In this document: in pieces, positions 1-7,089 of the stretch
Layout of the letters: each line of letters begins with the position of its first letter
How positions within the stretch are numbered: position 1 is the stretch's first letter
Assembly (NCBI GenBank): GCA_035319765.1
Contig: DATHCB010000014.1
Location: 1 to 20,225 of the forward strand
Direction: 5' to 3'
Length of the DNA: 20,225 nucleotides
Source: DATHCB01 sp035319765
GTDB lineage: Archaea; Thermoproteota; Bathyarchaeia; Bathyarchaeales; SOJC01
Made by a program: the position numbers and the translations under genes
The notes under the pieces: model-generated
The model's input: only the letters and a program-made list of their open reading frames with translations
Database searches by the model: none
Told to the model about the DNA's origin: nothing

Positions 1-1
1 T

Positions 2-466
2 TTTCCAGCCGCAAACTTTGGCCATGTGGAAGTCCCTAGGCTGAGGTTTCATCACTTCGTTTATGGACTTGTGATCTTTGTTGCATCGGCTATGTTCATA
101 ACGTTCATGTCTTTTTCTCTCTTTAGCCTATTCACCGTAAATATACCGAACGTGAATTTCAACGTTGGGCGAGTCTTCATCTTGGTCGGCTTAACTCTAA
201 TTATAGACGATTTTGCTGACGTCTCAAACATAACATTGAGGGGACTCCGCTTCATGAAATCAAAGATTTATCAAGGGCGAAGAATAATCCGTGCAGTCCA
301 ATGCTTTCTGTGCTGTATAACCTTCTTTATTTTCCTGTGCGTCGCCACCTGGCTCACAAGAAACCCTGGAGCACTAAACCTGAAGAACTTGACCGTAGAC
401 GGTAGTTTGCTGGTTACCAGCCTAACAGCCTTCGCAAGCGCATACAAAAAAACATTAGCTGGCTGA
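2..466 (+). CDS. Polytopic membrane protein of unknown function, 5' end outside window
   Basis: The reading frame is open from the first bases of the window to a TGA at 464-466, and residues upstream of the first candidate start (GTG at 26) still look coding, so the gene probably begins before the window. The visible protein has about four hydrophobic segments (near residues 12-38, 48-62, 90-108 and a weaker C-terminal one, counted from GTG 26). An HHFVYGL stretch precedes the first segment and a GLTLIIDDF stretch follows the second. This HHF-YGL plus Gly-rich/DD layout recalls a family of small archaeal integral membrane proteins, recognised from memory only. No catalytic motif is seen. It converges on the tRNA-Leu gene. 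Function unknown; confidence refers to the frame being coding. Confidence 0.6.
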   Translation, partial: FPAANFGHVEVPRLRFHHFVYGLVIFVASAMFITFMSFSLFSLFTVNIPNVNFNVGRVFILVGLTLIIDDFADVSNITLRGLRFMKSKIYQGRRIIRAVQCFLCCITFFIFLCVATWLTRNPGALNLKNLTVDGSLLVTSLTAFASAYKKTLAG

Positions 467-522
467 GCATTACACCAACGCATTAAAGGGTGCATAATTG
501 CTGGGGAAAGTCCCAGTTGTGG

Positions 523-639
523 TGCGGGGGGTGGGACTCGAACCCACGAAGGCCTTCGCCAGAGGATCTTAAGTCCTCCCCCGTATCCTAGTAGAGGAAG
601 CCCAGTCCTGCTATTTAGACCTGGCTCGGGTACCCCCGC
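523..639 (-). tRNA. tRNA-Leu(UAA) with about 30-nt insertion (probable intron) in the D-loop
   Basis: On the minus strand a 7-bp acceptor stem (GCGGGGG with CCCCCGC, discriminator A) closes a class II tRNA. The anticodon arm is GAGGA-CTTAAGA-TCCTC, so the anticodon is UAA. A variable arm of about 14 nt and a canonical T arm (GTGGG-TTCGAGT-CCCAC) follow. The gene is 117 nt long against about 86 for archaeal tRNA-Leu. The excess lies between D-stem halves CCCG (nt 10-13) and CGGG (nt 57-60): the D-loop is 43 nt. Removing about 30 nt (window positions about 584-613) restores an ordinary tRNA-Leu D-loop containing GG. The extra sequence can fold on itself (AGGA with UCCU, UAG with CUA). Exact splice sites are not fixed by eye. 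No CCA is encoded. Confidence 0.9.
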
Positions 640-715
640 ATTTCGGGAGAAGTGCTTTAGAATTAGTAGCCTAACTTAAATGCTTATTTCAACATGTAAG
701 ACATGATATACTTCT

Positions 716-733
716 GAAAAGAAAAAAAGAAGA
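716..733 (-). terminator. Oligo-T transcription stop after the PKD-protein gene
   Basis: Immediately beyond the stop codon of the minus-strand PKD gene the transcribed strand gives a run of seven T followed by C and four T, with no clear preceding hairpin. This is the usual form of an archaeal intrinsic terminator. Confidence 0.55.
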
Positions 734-739
734 GTTGAG

Positions 740-2173
740 TTAGGATACGACGTAGACTGGAATTTCGGTATCGGTGCCATTTGCGCTAAATAGTATTACG
801 TCAGTCAGATGAATGTTTAGCGGTCCTTCACCTATCACCTTGAAGCTCACGGTAAAGAGTACACCGCTTCCGTTTACGCCAGGATTTGGTCCATAAAGGC
901 TACATCCATAGGCGCCTATTGTTCCAGCACTGTTGTTCAGTGGGCCCGTCAGCCACCAGGTGTCTCCTCCGCTCTTTAGGAAGCTGCCTTCGACAAAGGC
1001 AGTTTCCGTCACGTTGGTCTTAGTGTTGTCTGGTGCAGTTGTAGTGACGCATTGGAGTACTGAAGGATTGAAGGTCATTCCCGCTTGCCAGGTGTACAAA
1101 TCGGTGACGTTTGAAATAAAGACGCTTAGAGTCATGGTTTCGCCAACCTGATACTGAGCGGGTAGTTGCCCTACGTAGATCTTTGTCACAGGCATGGGTA
1201 GTATCTGTACCGGTTCGGTGATTGACTGGACGTTGCCCTCAAGGTTGAGGACAGTCAGTGTCGCGTTGAACGTTCCCGCGTGTGCATATGCATGAGTAGC
1301 AACAGGCATGGGCGTCCAGCTCGTGTTGGACCCGTCTCCGAAGCTCCATGAATAATCAGGCTTGTAACCACTTGATTGGTTGAATGCAGAGGCGTCGAAC
1401 GTGAGCGTCCTATTCACGATCCATTGGTCTTCCCAGCCAGAATTGATCATGTTTGGATTCGGTGATATCGTAAAGTTGATGGGTGTAAGGCTAAATGGTG
1501 AGGCAGAGACGTCCACAGTTCCTTGTGCTTTTGTTATAAACCCGTGTGAGTCTTCTACCGTGAGAATCACGGTGTAATTGCCTTGAGCCAAGTAAGTGTG
1601 GGCTACTATTCCACCATAAGCAACTAGTGAGCCATCTCCAAAGTCCCAAGCCTCAGTTACTGGTCCATCCGAAGCGCTGGAAAGTCCAGCGTAAAAAGTC
1701 AAAGTCTTGCCAGCGACAATGTTTGATGAAGGCGTAATGAAGAAGCTCGCCGTTAGACCAGTCGGGTTGGACGCGGGCGCTGGAGCGGGTGGAGAAACCA
1801 TCAACGCTGAGCCAAATGCAACTACTACGAGGCAGATTATCAAGGCTACGGGTATCCATTGCACATGCTTTTTGATGTGTAATATTGTCTGGTTCATTTT
1901 TCCATTCCCATTCTTTTTTCCAAATACTCGGTTTGCCGAAACAATTGAGGGATTGAGGTGGTAACCTCCGTCTTTCGTTATGGATCCTGACGCAGAGAGT
2001 TCCTTTAGCCTTAGGCTTAGTGTCTTACGCGGAAGGTTTGTCATGGCCAGAAGCTCGGTGAAGGTTCTTGGTGACTTGCCCAATGCATCGATGATTTTTT
2101 GAAAGTCAACTTCTTTTCGGTTTTCCAGGCCGATCGTATTCCCGCAGTAGGGGCATGTTATTTGTGGAGGCAT
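740..2173 (-). CDS. Membrane-anchored winged-helix protein with PKD and cohesin-like extracellular domains
   Basis: From ATG at 2173 (477 aa): a CPYC half zinc-knuckle at residues 7-10; a winged-helix domain at about 22-72; one transmembrane helix at about 105-127; a Pro/Ala/Ser linker; two PKD domains (about 140-222 and 235-325) with the hallmark WDFGDGS and WSFGDGS strands; and a cohesin-like beta domain at about 332-475. The layout puts a DNA-binding domain inside the cell and adhesion-type domains outside, suggesting a one-component surface sensor or anchored regulator (inference). Start choice is uncertain: TTG 2188, TTG 2185 and GTG 2182 are in frame upstream. ATG 2173 has GGTGG 5 nt before it; the TATA box at 2207-2214 would instead place the transcript start near GTG 2182. 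Two palindromes lie just upstream and could be its own operators. Stop is TAA. Confidence 0.85.
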   Translation of the reverse strand: MPPQITCPYCGNTIGLENRKEVDFQKIIDALGKSPRTFTELLAMTNLPRKTLSLRLKELSASGSITKDGGYHLNPSIVSANRVFGKKNGNGKMNQTILHIKKHVQWIPVALIICLVVVAFGSALMVSPPAPAPASNPTGLTASFFITPSSNIVAGKTLTFYAGLSSASDGPVTEAWDFGDGSLVAYGGIVAHTYLAQGNYTVILTVEDSHGFITKAQGTVDVSASPFSLTPINFTISPNPNMINSGWEDQWIVNRTLTFDASAFNQSSGYKPDYSWSFGDGSNTSWTPMPVATHAYAHAGTFNATLTVLNLEGNVQSITEPVQILPMPVTKIYVGQLPAQYQVGETMTLSVFISNVTDLYTWQAGMTFNPSVLQCVTTTAPDNTKTNVTETAFVEGSFLKSGGDTWWLTGPLNNSAGTIGAYGCSLYGPNPGVNGSGVLFTVSFKVIGEGPLNIHLTDVILFSANGTDTEIPVYVVS

Positions 2174-2206
2174 CCCATCCACCAACAAAGAAACGGTGTC
2201 AAGAGG

Positions 2207-2215
2207 CTTATAAAC
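2207..2215 (-). promoter_or_regulatory. TATA box of the PKD/winged-helix gene
   Basis: The minus strand reads GTTTATAAG here, centred about 29 bp before GTG 2182, so transcription should begin around 2182-2186 and give a very short or no leader. A palindrome starts 5 bp further upstream, next to the BRE position. Confidence 0.55.
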
Positions 2216-2219
2216 TTAA

Positions 2220-2295
2220 GTTTCTAAGAAACCTAACAAAAAAAGAGCACTAGTAAACCTGTTGCCCGTTTTTGCTAAGGAAGTTTCTAAGAAAC
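2220..2295. promoter_or_regulatory. Two identical 13-bp palindromes (candidate paired operators)
   Basis: GTTTCTAAGAAAC, a perfect inverted repeat around a central A, occurs at 2220-2232 and again at 2283-2295. The identity extends a few bases into the flanks (AAG...C). The two centres are exactly 63 bp apart, six helical turns, so both sites face the same side of the DNA. The proximal site abuts the TATA/BRE region of the PKD/winged-helix gene. That protein's winged helix, or another dimeric regulator, is the obvious candidate ligand (inference). Confidence 0.6.
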
Positions 2296-2491
2296 TTAAA
2301 GGGCAGACGCGCCCTACTCATTAGATAGAACGAAAATCTGTCTGGCTATGAATTTTCTCCTAGGCGCTTCATCTGGCAGCCGGTACCTCGACACTCCTTT
2401 ATCATGATTACAGTGGTAGTTGGTTTTCGTCTTTTCCCTGTATTCTCGTTTCAATAGGTTCTTATAGGAGAATATGCAGAGTACTTGCCGC
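2296..2491. other. Remainder of the intergenic region between the PKD gene and alba
   Basis: Together with the palindromes this forms a 333-349 bp gap between divergent genes. Apart from the operators and the two TATA boxes I see no coding frame longer than about 20 codons and no stable hairpin. Confidence 0.4.
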
Positions 2492-2498
2492 TATAAAC
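2492..2498 (+). promoter_or_regulatory. TATA box of alba
   Basis: TATAAAC is centred about 28 bp before the alba ATG at 2523 and no Shine-Dalgarno-like sequence is seen between them, so the message is probably leaderless or nearly so. Confidence 0.6.
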
Positions 2499-2522
2499 AA
2501 TACTTAGGAAGCAAAAGAGAGC

Positions 2523-2810
2523 ATGAGCGCAGAAAGAGATCCAAACACCATCTTCGTTGGGCGAAAGCCACCGATGAACTATGTCATGGCTGTCATTACG
2601 TGCTTCAACAGCGGCAATGCTAAGCAGGTCACTTTGAAAGCCAGAGGACAAGCTATAAGCACTGCAGTGGACGTTGCAGAAGTCGTTCGAAGAAAGTTTC
2701 TAAAAGACGTCACTGTCGACCAGATCGCCATAGGCACCGAAGAAATCACCCCTCAGGAAGGCGGCAATCCGAGAAAAGTCTCCACAATGGAGATCACTCT
2801 CAAACAATAG
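2523..2810 (+). CDS. albA: Alba DNA/RNA-binding chromatin protein
   Basis: This 95-aa protein matches the Alba family in length and sequence. The N-terminal VGRKPPMNYV segment (about residues 12-21) holds the basic loop that contacts nucleic acid. The central KQVTLKARGQAISTAVDVAEVV stretch (split: beta strand KQVTLKARG then helix AISTAVDVAEVVRRKF) is the alpha/beta core, and the C-terminal half has the usual KVSTMEITL strand. Alba coats chromosomal DNA and binds RNA as dimers. It has its own TATA box 28 bp upstream and ends in TAG with only a six-codon potential extension, which shows UAG is used as a stop in this genome. It lies just before the tRNA-Arg that serves as integration site and belongs to the chromosomal flank. 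Confidence 0.95.
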   Translation: MSAERDPNTIFVGRKPPMNYVMAVITCFNSGNAKQVTLKARGQAISTAVDVAEVVRRKFLKDVTVDQIAIGTEEITPQEGGNPRKVSTMEITLKQ

Positions 2811-2845
2811 ACGCAACCTACCGACGCCTAAAACCGCCAACCAAC

Positions 2846-2850
2846 TTTTT
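2846..2850 (+). terminator. Oligo-T stop after alba
   Basis: Five T 36 bp past the alba stop codon, in the gap before tRNA-Arg. It is the only T-run in that gap; weak support. Confidence 0.35.
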
Positions 2851-2919
2851 CTGTTCTGATTCCAAGCCAATTTTCTGAGAAACTTCTTTATTGACAAGTC
2901 AATCATACACGGTGCGCAG

Positions 2920-2994
2920 GGGCGGGTAGCCTAGTACGGACAGGGCGCAGGCCCCCTAAGCCTGTGGTCGTGGGTTCAAATCCCACCCCGCCCG
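2920..2994 (+). tRNA. tRNA-Arg(CCU), integration target of the element
   Basis: A 75-nt cloverleaf: acceptor GGGCGGG with CCCGCCC and discriminator G; D stem GCCT/GGGC with GG in the loop; anticodon arm CAGGC-CCCCTAA-GCCTG giving anticodon CCU; T arm GTGGG-TTCAAAT-CCCAC. No CCA is encoded and no intron is seen. The residue before the anticodon is C rather than the near-universal U33, which is unusual. The 3' part of this gene recurs at 18218-18244, marking it as the attachment site of the downstream element. Confidence 0.92.
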
Positions 2995-3000
2995 TTTACG
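2974..3000 (+). repeat. attL: tRNA-Arg 3' end, left direct repeat of the integrated element
   Basis: The 27 bases from the T-loop of tRNA-Arg to 6 nt past its 3' end match 18218-18244 at 25 of 27 positions, in direct orientation. The two mismatches are both C here and A in the other copy. This copy belongs to the intact tRNA. A recombinase gene fragment starts 42 bp inside the boundary, the standard arrangement of tRNA-targeted archaeal integrative elements. Confidence 0.8.
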
Positions 3001-3041
3001 ATGCCACCCCACCCGATTTCAGGCGGGTTAGCTTGCGGGGT

Positions 3042-3674
3042 TCATTTGCGTTTGCGAAGTATCTTGTTACGGTCATAGTCGCAGACGTATTCGAATCCGG
3101 CTTCTAATAGTTGGCACACTTCTTGCTCAGAGTGAGCTACTTTGGCTATGTAGTCGTCGTCTTTGAAGTTGATCAGTTGCGTGTAGATGAGAGTATTGTT
3201 GATATTCTTGTGGCCTAGGACCTGCATTACGTGTAGGATGTCCTTGGTCTTGTGGTATTCCATAGTGGCCTTGAAGTGTCGAAGCGTGTGAAAGCTAATT
3301 TGGGAAAGCCTCGGGTTTTGCAGCTTGAACGCGATTTTCTTTCGCTGGATCTGGAAGCTCTTGCGCAGTATGTTCGCGTTTGGTATGAATACGGTCTGCA
3401 TGTCCTTTGGCGCCATGTTTAGCATGCTCATCAGCTTATTCGATATCCTGAACATTCGTGGGTTGCTGCCTTTTTCCGGAGTTACCCGTACGGAGCTGTT
3501 TTCCACGTCGATGTCGATCCATTTTAGCTGGCATGCTTCGCCGCATCTTGCGCCCGTTTCCTTGAGCAGCTGCAAGAAAGTTGCCATGCGTTTGTTGCAT
3601 CCGCCGATTAACTGGTCTACCTCGCTTTCCGTTAGCGCGCGCGTTCCGTATAGGATCGACCAAAACTGGTCTGA
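3042..3674 (-). pseudogene. Tyrosine recombinase (integrase), catalytic domain only, N-terminus lost
   Basis: The frame is open from 3674 (a TAA lies at 3675-3677) to a TGA at 3042. It encodes the catalytic domain of a phage-type integrase with all signature residues: Arg in TGARCGEA, the HxLRH box in FHTLRHFKAT, the second His in LGHKN, and the nucleophile Tyr in NTLIYTQL. The first ATG is at 3587, but coding similarity continues upstream (TRALTESEVDQLIGG, the usual lead-in to this domain). The N-terminal core-binding domain of about 100 residues is absent, and the frame then meets a stop. It probably excised or integrated the element once, at the adjacent att site, and is now inactive or dependent on a partner. 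The loss coincides with the start of the opposite-strand frame, suggesting a deletion junction near 3655-3680. It is not an SSV-type integrase split by att, because the break is not at the repeat. Confidence 0.8.
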
Positions 3675-3714
3675 TTATGCAAGAGCTTGGAAAGAAAATC
3701 TAAGTGGAAGAGCA

Positions 3715-5022
3715 GTGCATGTGCCTTTCTTGGGAAAAATCGGTTTTCTCTGTAAATCCAGCAACGTCAAGAAAATCATGTGCCACCCCGAATCTTCATC
3801 ATCAGTGGAGAAGGTGTTCGTCGATTACGGAGTACTTACTTTCCAAAAAGACCCCGATAAGGTAAACTTGATGTATCGAAAGAAAACATGCAGGACTATC
3901 ATAGAGGCACACAAACAAAACAGACTGACCGGAGATTTTCTAAAAAATATCAGTAATTCCCCTTTCGGAAGAGCGCTTCTATACATCGATCTGGCGAAAA
4001 GGAATGGCCAATATTTCACTCTGAAAGGAGATGGATTGCTGCTTACCGAAATGGATAAGATAAGAACAGACGACGACTTTGAAAAAGTCGCTAGGCTCAT
4101 CCTTAGAAAAGAGCAAATGAAGCAGGCCCAAATCTCAAGTATCATAACTGCTCTCGAATTTCTTGAAAGACAGAAGTCCCCTTCTGAACATCCAGTAGGA
4201 TCGGCGCCGAGATATTGGCAAAGCGAAAGAACTAAGAAAAAATACGAGCGGCTAGGTCACTATGAGACAATAGAACGAATTTGCAGCGTCGATCCTCGAG
4301 TTGCGACCAACATTCTAAACAGAGGTGGCACTCAAGCTGGTTTCGCTGACTTTGGTGCCTTCTTCGATACGTACTATAAAACGGGTGTCAAAGGTGGACA
4401 AGACTGGGTTGAAACTTTCTCTTTTCTGTCTTGGTGCACAGACTCATCGACTTTTCTCTCTGCTTCGCCCGGTGAGTTGGACAATCTGAATTGGTCTAAA
4501 TCCAAAGTTTCTAGAACTACTCGACACCAGAAATACTTACTACGGTTCACAGACGAAGGGTCACTACGTATCTCAAGCCCTCAGGATCGCGCGGCTTTGG
4601 GTAATTCTGGAAATACAGAAATCATCGACATGAATATAGACCCAGAGAAGTTTCGGGAAATGAGCGGCTGCTCACATATAGAGTACTGCCCTTCAAACGT
4701 CTTCGTAGCAAGTAATGTTCCAGTAAGTCGTGAAAACTTTGAATCAGTAGTGTTGGAGATTCTACAATCTCTTTCACCGATGAAAGACTCGCAGGGAGCA
4801 TTCTATTATCCCGACTTTCGTTTTCTAGTAGCATCCACCTTGGGTTTGAGTCTGAAGAGTGTTGATCGAATACTTGCATACATAATTCAGACAGGATCGG
4901 ACGTCGGAAGAAGACTCTGGTTCTTCCCCGCCTTTGGAAAGGTTCCAAGCCGAGACAGACCTGATCAGCAACTTATGGACGTTGTTCTAAAACCATTTGA
5001 CAGCATAACTTTGAACTACTGA
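3715..5022 (+). CDS. Uncharacterised protein of the decayed left block, start uncertain
   Basis: The frame is open far upstream through the antisense of the integrase, but protein-like sequence seems to begin only around 3665. Candidate starts are GTG 3715 (GGAAG a few bases upstream), GTG 3721 and ATG 3778; the true N-terminus may have been lost with that of the integrase. The protein (about 435 aa) is soluble, with no signal peptide and no motif I recognise. A segment near residues 130-200 is charged and helical. The last 80 residues (PDFRFLVASTLGLSLKSVDRIL, split as PDFRFLVAST and LGLSLKSVDRIL) resemble a helix-turn-helix followed by a Gly/Pro-rich tail. Its TGA is followed directly by the ATG of the P-loop ATPase gene in the same frame, so the two are translationally coupled and likely act together. 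Function unknown. Confidence 0.6.
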   Translation: MHVPFLGKIGFLCKSSNVKKIMCHPESSSSVEKVFVDYGVLTFQKDPDKVNLMYRKKTCRTIIEAHKQNRLTGDFLKNISNSPFGRALLYIDLAKRNGQYFTLKGDGLLLTEMDKIRTDDDFEKVARLILRKEQMKQAQISSIITALEFLERQKSPSEHPVGSAPRYWQSERTKKKYERLGHYETIERICSVDPRVATNILNRGGTQAGFADFGAFFDTYYKTGVKGGQDWVETFSFLSWCTDSSTFLSASPGELDNLNWSKSKVSRTTRHQKYLLRFTDEGSLRISSPQDRAALGNSGNTEIIDMNIDPEKFREMSGCSHIEYCPSNVFVASNVPVSRENFESVVLEILQSLSPMKDSQGAFYYPDFRFLVASTLGLSLKSVDRILAYIIQTGSDVGRRLWFFPAFGKVPSRDRPDQQLMDVVLKPFDSITLNY

Positions 5023-6696
5023 ATGGGAGCACAGGTGCCGCACTATTTTGAATGGAATGATTACAGGCTGAATGGCCCACCTTCAATTTCTCTTGAGGAT
5101 TATACGTTCAATGCTTTTGGATGCCGTCAGATAATTAGCGATTACCTAAATAGAATTAGAAAAATACGAAACAGACAAGAGTCAATTCGTTGGATACTCA
5201 TGGATTTCTGGGGACGAGGGAAATCTACACTCGCATACAACCTTTGTCATATGATAAACGCTGAATTGTTCTTTTCACCAAGAACCTGTAGTATGTTGGC
5301 AATTTTCGTTGACCATCCTCAAAGAGCCTCAGATCTGTTGAACTATTCGTATGAAAATGGTCTAGCTGTCCCGTGGAAACCCGAAGAAACAAAAGAGGAC
5401 GTCTATGATGCTAGAAAACGCCTTTTTGCTAAGGCTTTAAGGATACTGGCCGCCTCCTAGCTTAAGAAGGCATATGAAGACAAGAGCTTCACAAATAGAT
5501 CGACGAATCCAATATTGAATCACCAGTTTGTGACTGACCTCTCAATTATGAACCCAGTCTGTATAATTGAACGTCTCGATAGTCTAAACGACCCAACTCT
5601 GTATCAGGCTCTGGCGAGCTTTCTTGCAGCCTTTGTTGGGACCTTTCCTCTGGAAGGTGAATTATATATCTCCGAATGCTCACAGGAGACATTAGATAAC
5701 TTTCCGAGCCTGTTATACCCAGAGACTAGTACTAGCTTTCTTGTTGCTTATTCGAAACTTTTCGGAAAACCGGAACGAGGATTGAGGGATTTTATAACTT
5801 TCCAAGCATTTTGCGAATTTGCCCATATTCACACTTTGGTAGCAATAGACGAAGCTGCCGAATGGGACTACGTGTCAAAGGCTGATCTTGACGATTATTT
5901 GATAGATGTTCTTCCTTTGAATAAAATCTCCACGATACTCATCTCAAGGGCAGATGTCGAAAGAGGGTTGCGCGGGCAAAAACGTTTCCGGTATTTCTAT
6001 CTAAGGACCTACATGAAACAGATTGCATTGCATGATCCAACCCCGAATGACGTCTTAGACATTGCCAAAGGGATCATTGCAACAAACAGGAGTGCCGACC
6101 CAATGGATCTCTTTCCTTTCAGTGAGGACTTCGTCCTATCGTTGGCCAATCTTACGGTTCGATCAGGCCACTTCAATACCCGAATGTTCGTCCGCGGCAT
6201 AAGCACAGCACTAAAGCTGAGCTTAGATTGGGAAAGAAATACGATCGGGATCGGAGGCGACATGATTAAAAGCCCCGACTTGCTAGACGCGCTCGCTGAA
6301 GATCTCAAACTTGAAGACAGGAAGGGACTTCAACCCCTTAACATCACGGAGAAAGCAGAGGAGATAAGGAATAAGGCCGAAGCGGCCAGACTCGTATCAA
6401 AGTTGGTCGTATCTGGTGCCCTGACCCCTCCGACGAGATACATGTTCGAAATCCTGAAAGAAGAGGTTTCTAAGATATACCAGGTGCCTTCTCTTTCAGA
6501 TATAGAAGTACTTGCTTACACAAAAAAGGAAACAAGGATTAAGATCTATCGCCAAATCAAAGACCTGAAAGAAACCTCGGTTTCGATGCGTGCGATGGAT
6601 CATCTTCGAGAATGGATCAGAAAGAAGATTGACTCAAGCTGGGTACTGGAAACTCTACCAGGTAATCACGGCTATGATGATCTCGAATTCCGCTAA
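5023..6696 (+). pseudogene. P-loop ATPase interrupted by an in-frame TAG at 5458-5460
   Basis: One continuous frame of 557 sense codons plus one internal TAG. The first part (145 aa) holds the Walker A loop at residues 61-68 (DFWGRGKS, Asp where the first Gly is usual, reminiscent of KAP-type loops). The part after TAG holds the Walker B strand LVAIDEA at about residues 272-278 and a sensor-like ISTILISR at about 302-309. Neither half alone could be a working ATPase, so this was one gene. Reading resumes at once after the TAG with normal coding sequence (LKKAYEDKSF), so it is a point nonsense change or a read-through codon, not a frameshift. The Asp-Glu Walker B and the C-terminal helical region resemble AAA+/STAND-like ATPases of defence systems (inference). 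The start codon directly follows the TGA of the preceding gene; GTG 5035 with GGGAG upstream is an alternative. Ends in TAA. Confidence 0.75.
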
Positions 6697-6768
6697 TATG
6701 CGCGCACTATTCGACGACAGATTGCGCATGTTGTCCTGGCGCGCGCGTTTGAATATAGACTAACTAAG

Positions 6769-7089
6769 GTGAGATGCGAGTTTAGCGCGCGCGAGCTGCT
6801 TGGTGTTCTATTGAATGTAGGGTCAAGTAGTGCGAATCCAAATGGCAGAGGAAGAATCTTCAGAGATTCGACCTTTGAATACTTACCCGTTCTTGAAGTT
6901 GCAAAAACAACTACGAGGATACTAACCGACAGAGAACTGGGTTTTGCTAACGTACGATACCCTGATTTGCCAGTGCACCTGGACCCAGAGTTTGAGACCT
7001 TCACTTATGGTCATGTCAAGCGCGGATTTGGTGATGTCAAGAGTATTCTCGAGCTCTTTAGAATATCAATTCTGTACATTTTTCAATAG
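6769..7089 (+). pseudogene. Truncated Nmad3-like (nucleotide modification associated domain 3) protein
   Basis: The 106-aa frame matches my memory of the Nmad3 family: VLLNVGSSSANPNGRGRIF, then FEYLPV, then the highly characteristic LPVHLDPEFETFTYG and KRGFGDVKSILEL. Family members run to about 200-250 residues, the part after this point giving further strands; here the protein ends abruptly in ELFRISILYIFQ and overlaps the 3' end of the convergent radical SAM gene by 32 bp. The C-terminal half is therefore missing, apparently at a junction near 7050. Nmad domains were defined by genome context with DNA base hypermodification and restriction; direct activity is not known. It lies 72 bp after the ATPase gene and is probably a remnant of the same defence or modification block. 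ATG 6769 is the first start; the domain begins about 12 residues later. Confidence 0.6.

Noticed and set aside
3042..3674. SSV-type integrase split by its own attachment site
   Set aside because: In that type the gene is interrupted at att, with the other piece at the opposite end. Here the broken end is internal to the element, the 3' end faces the tRNA, and no N-terminal piece is seen near 18.2 kb.
5458..5460. TAG as a pyrrolysine codon
   Set aside because: Other genes in the window (alba, the Fe-ADH-like gene, the gene at 16333) end in TAG at sensible family lengths, no pyl gene or tRNA-Pyl is visible, and the ATPase sits in a block of decayed genes. A nonsense mutation is simpler. Kept only as a test.
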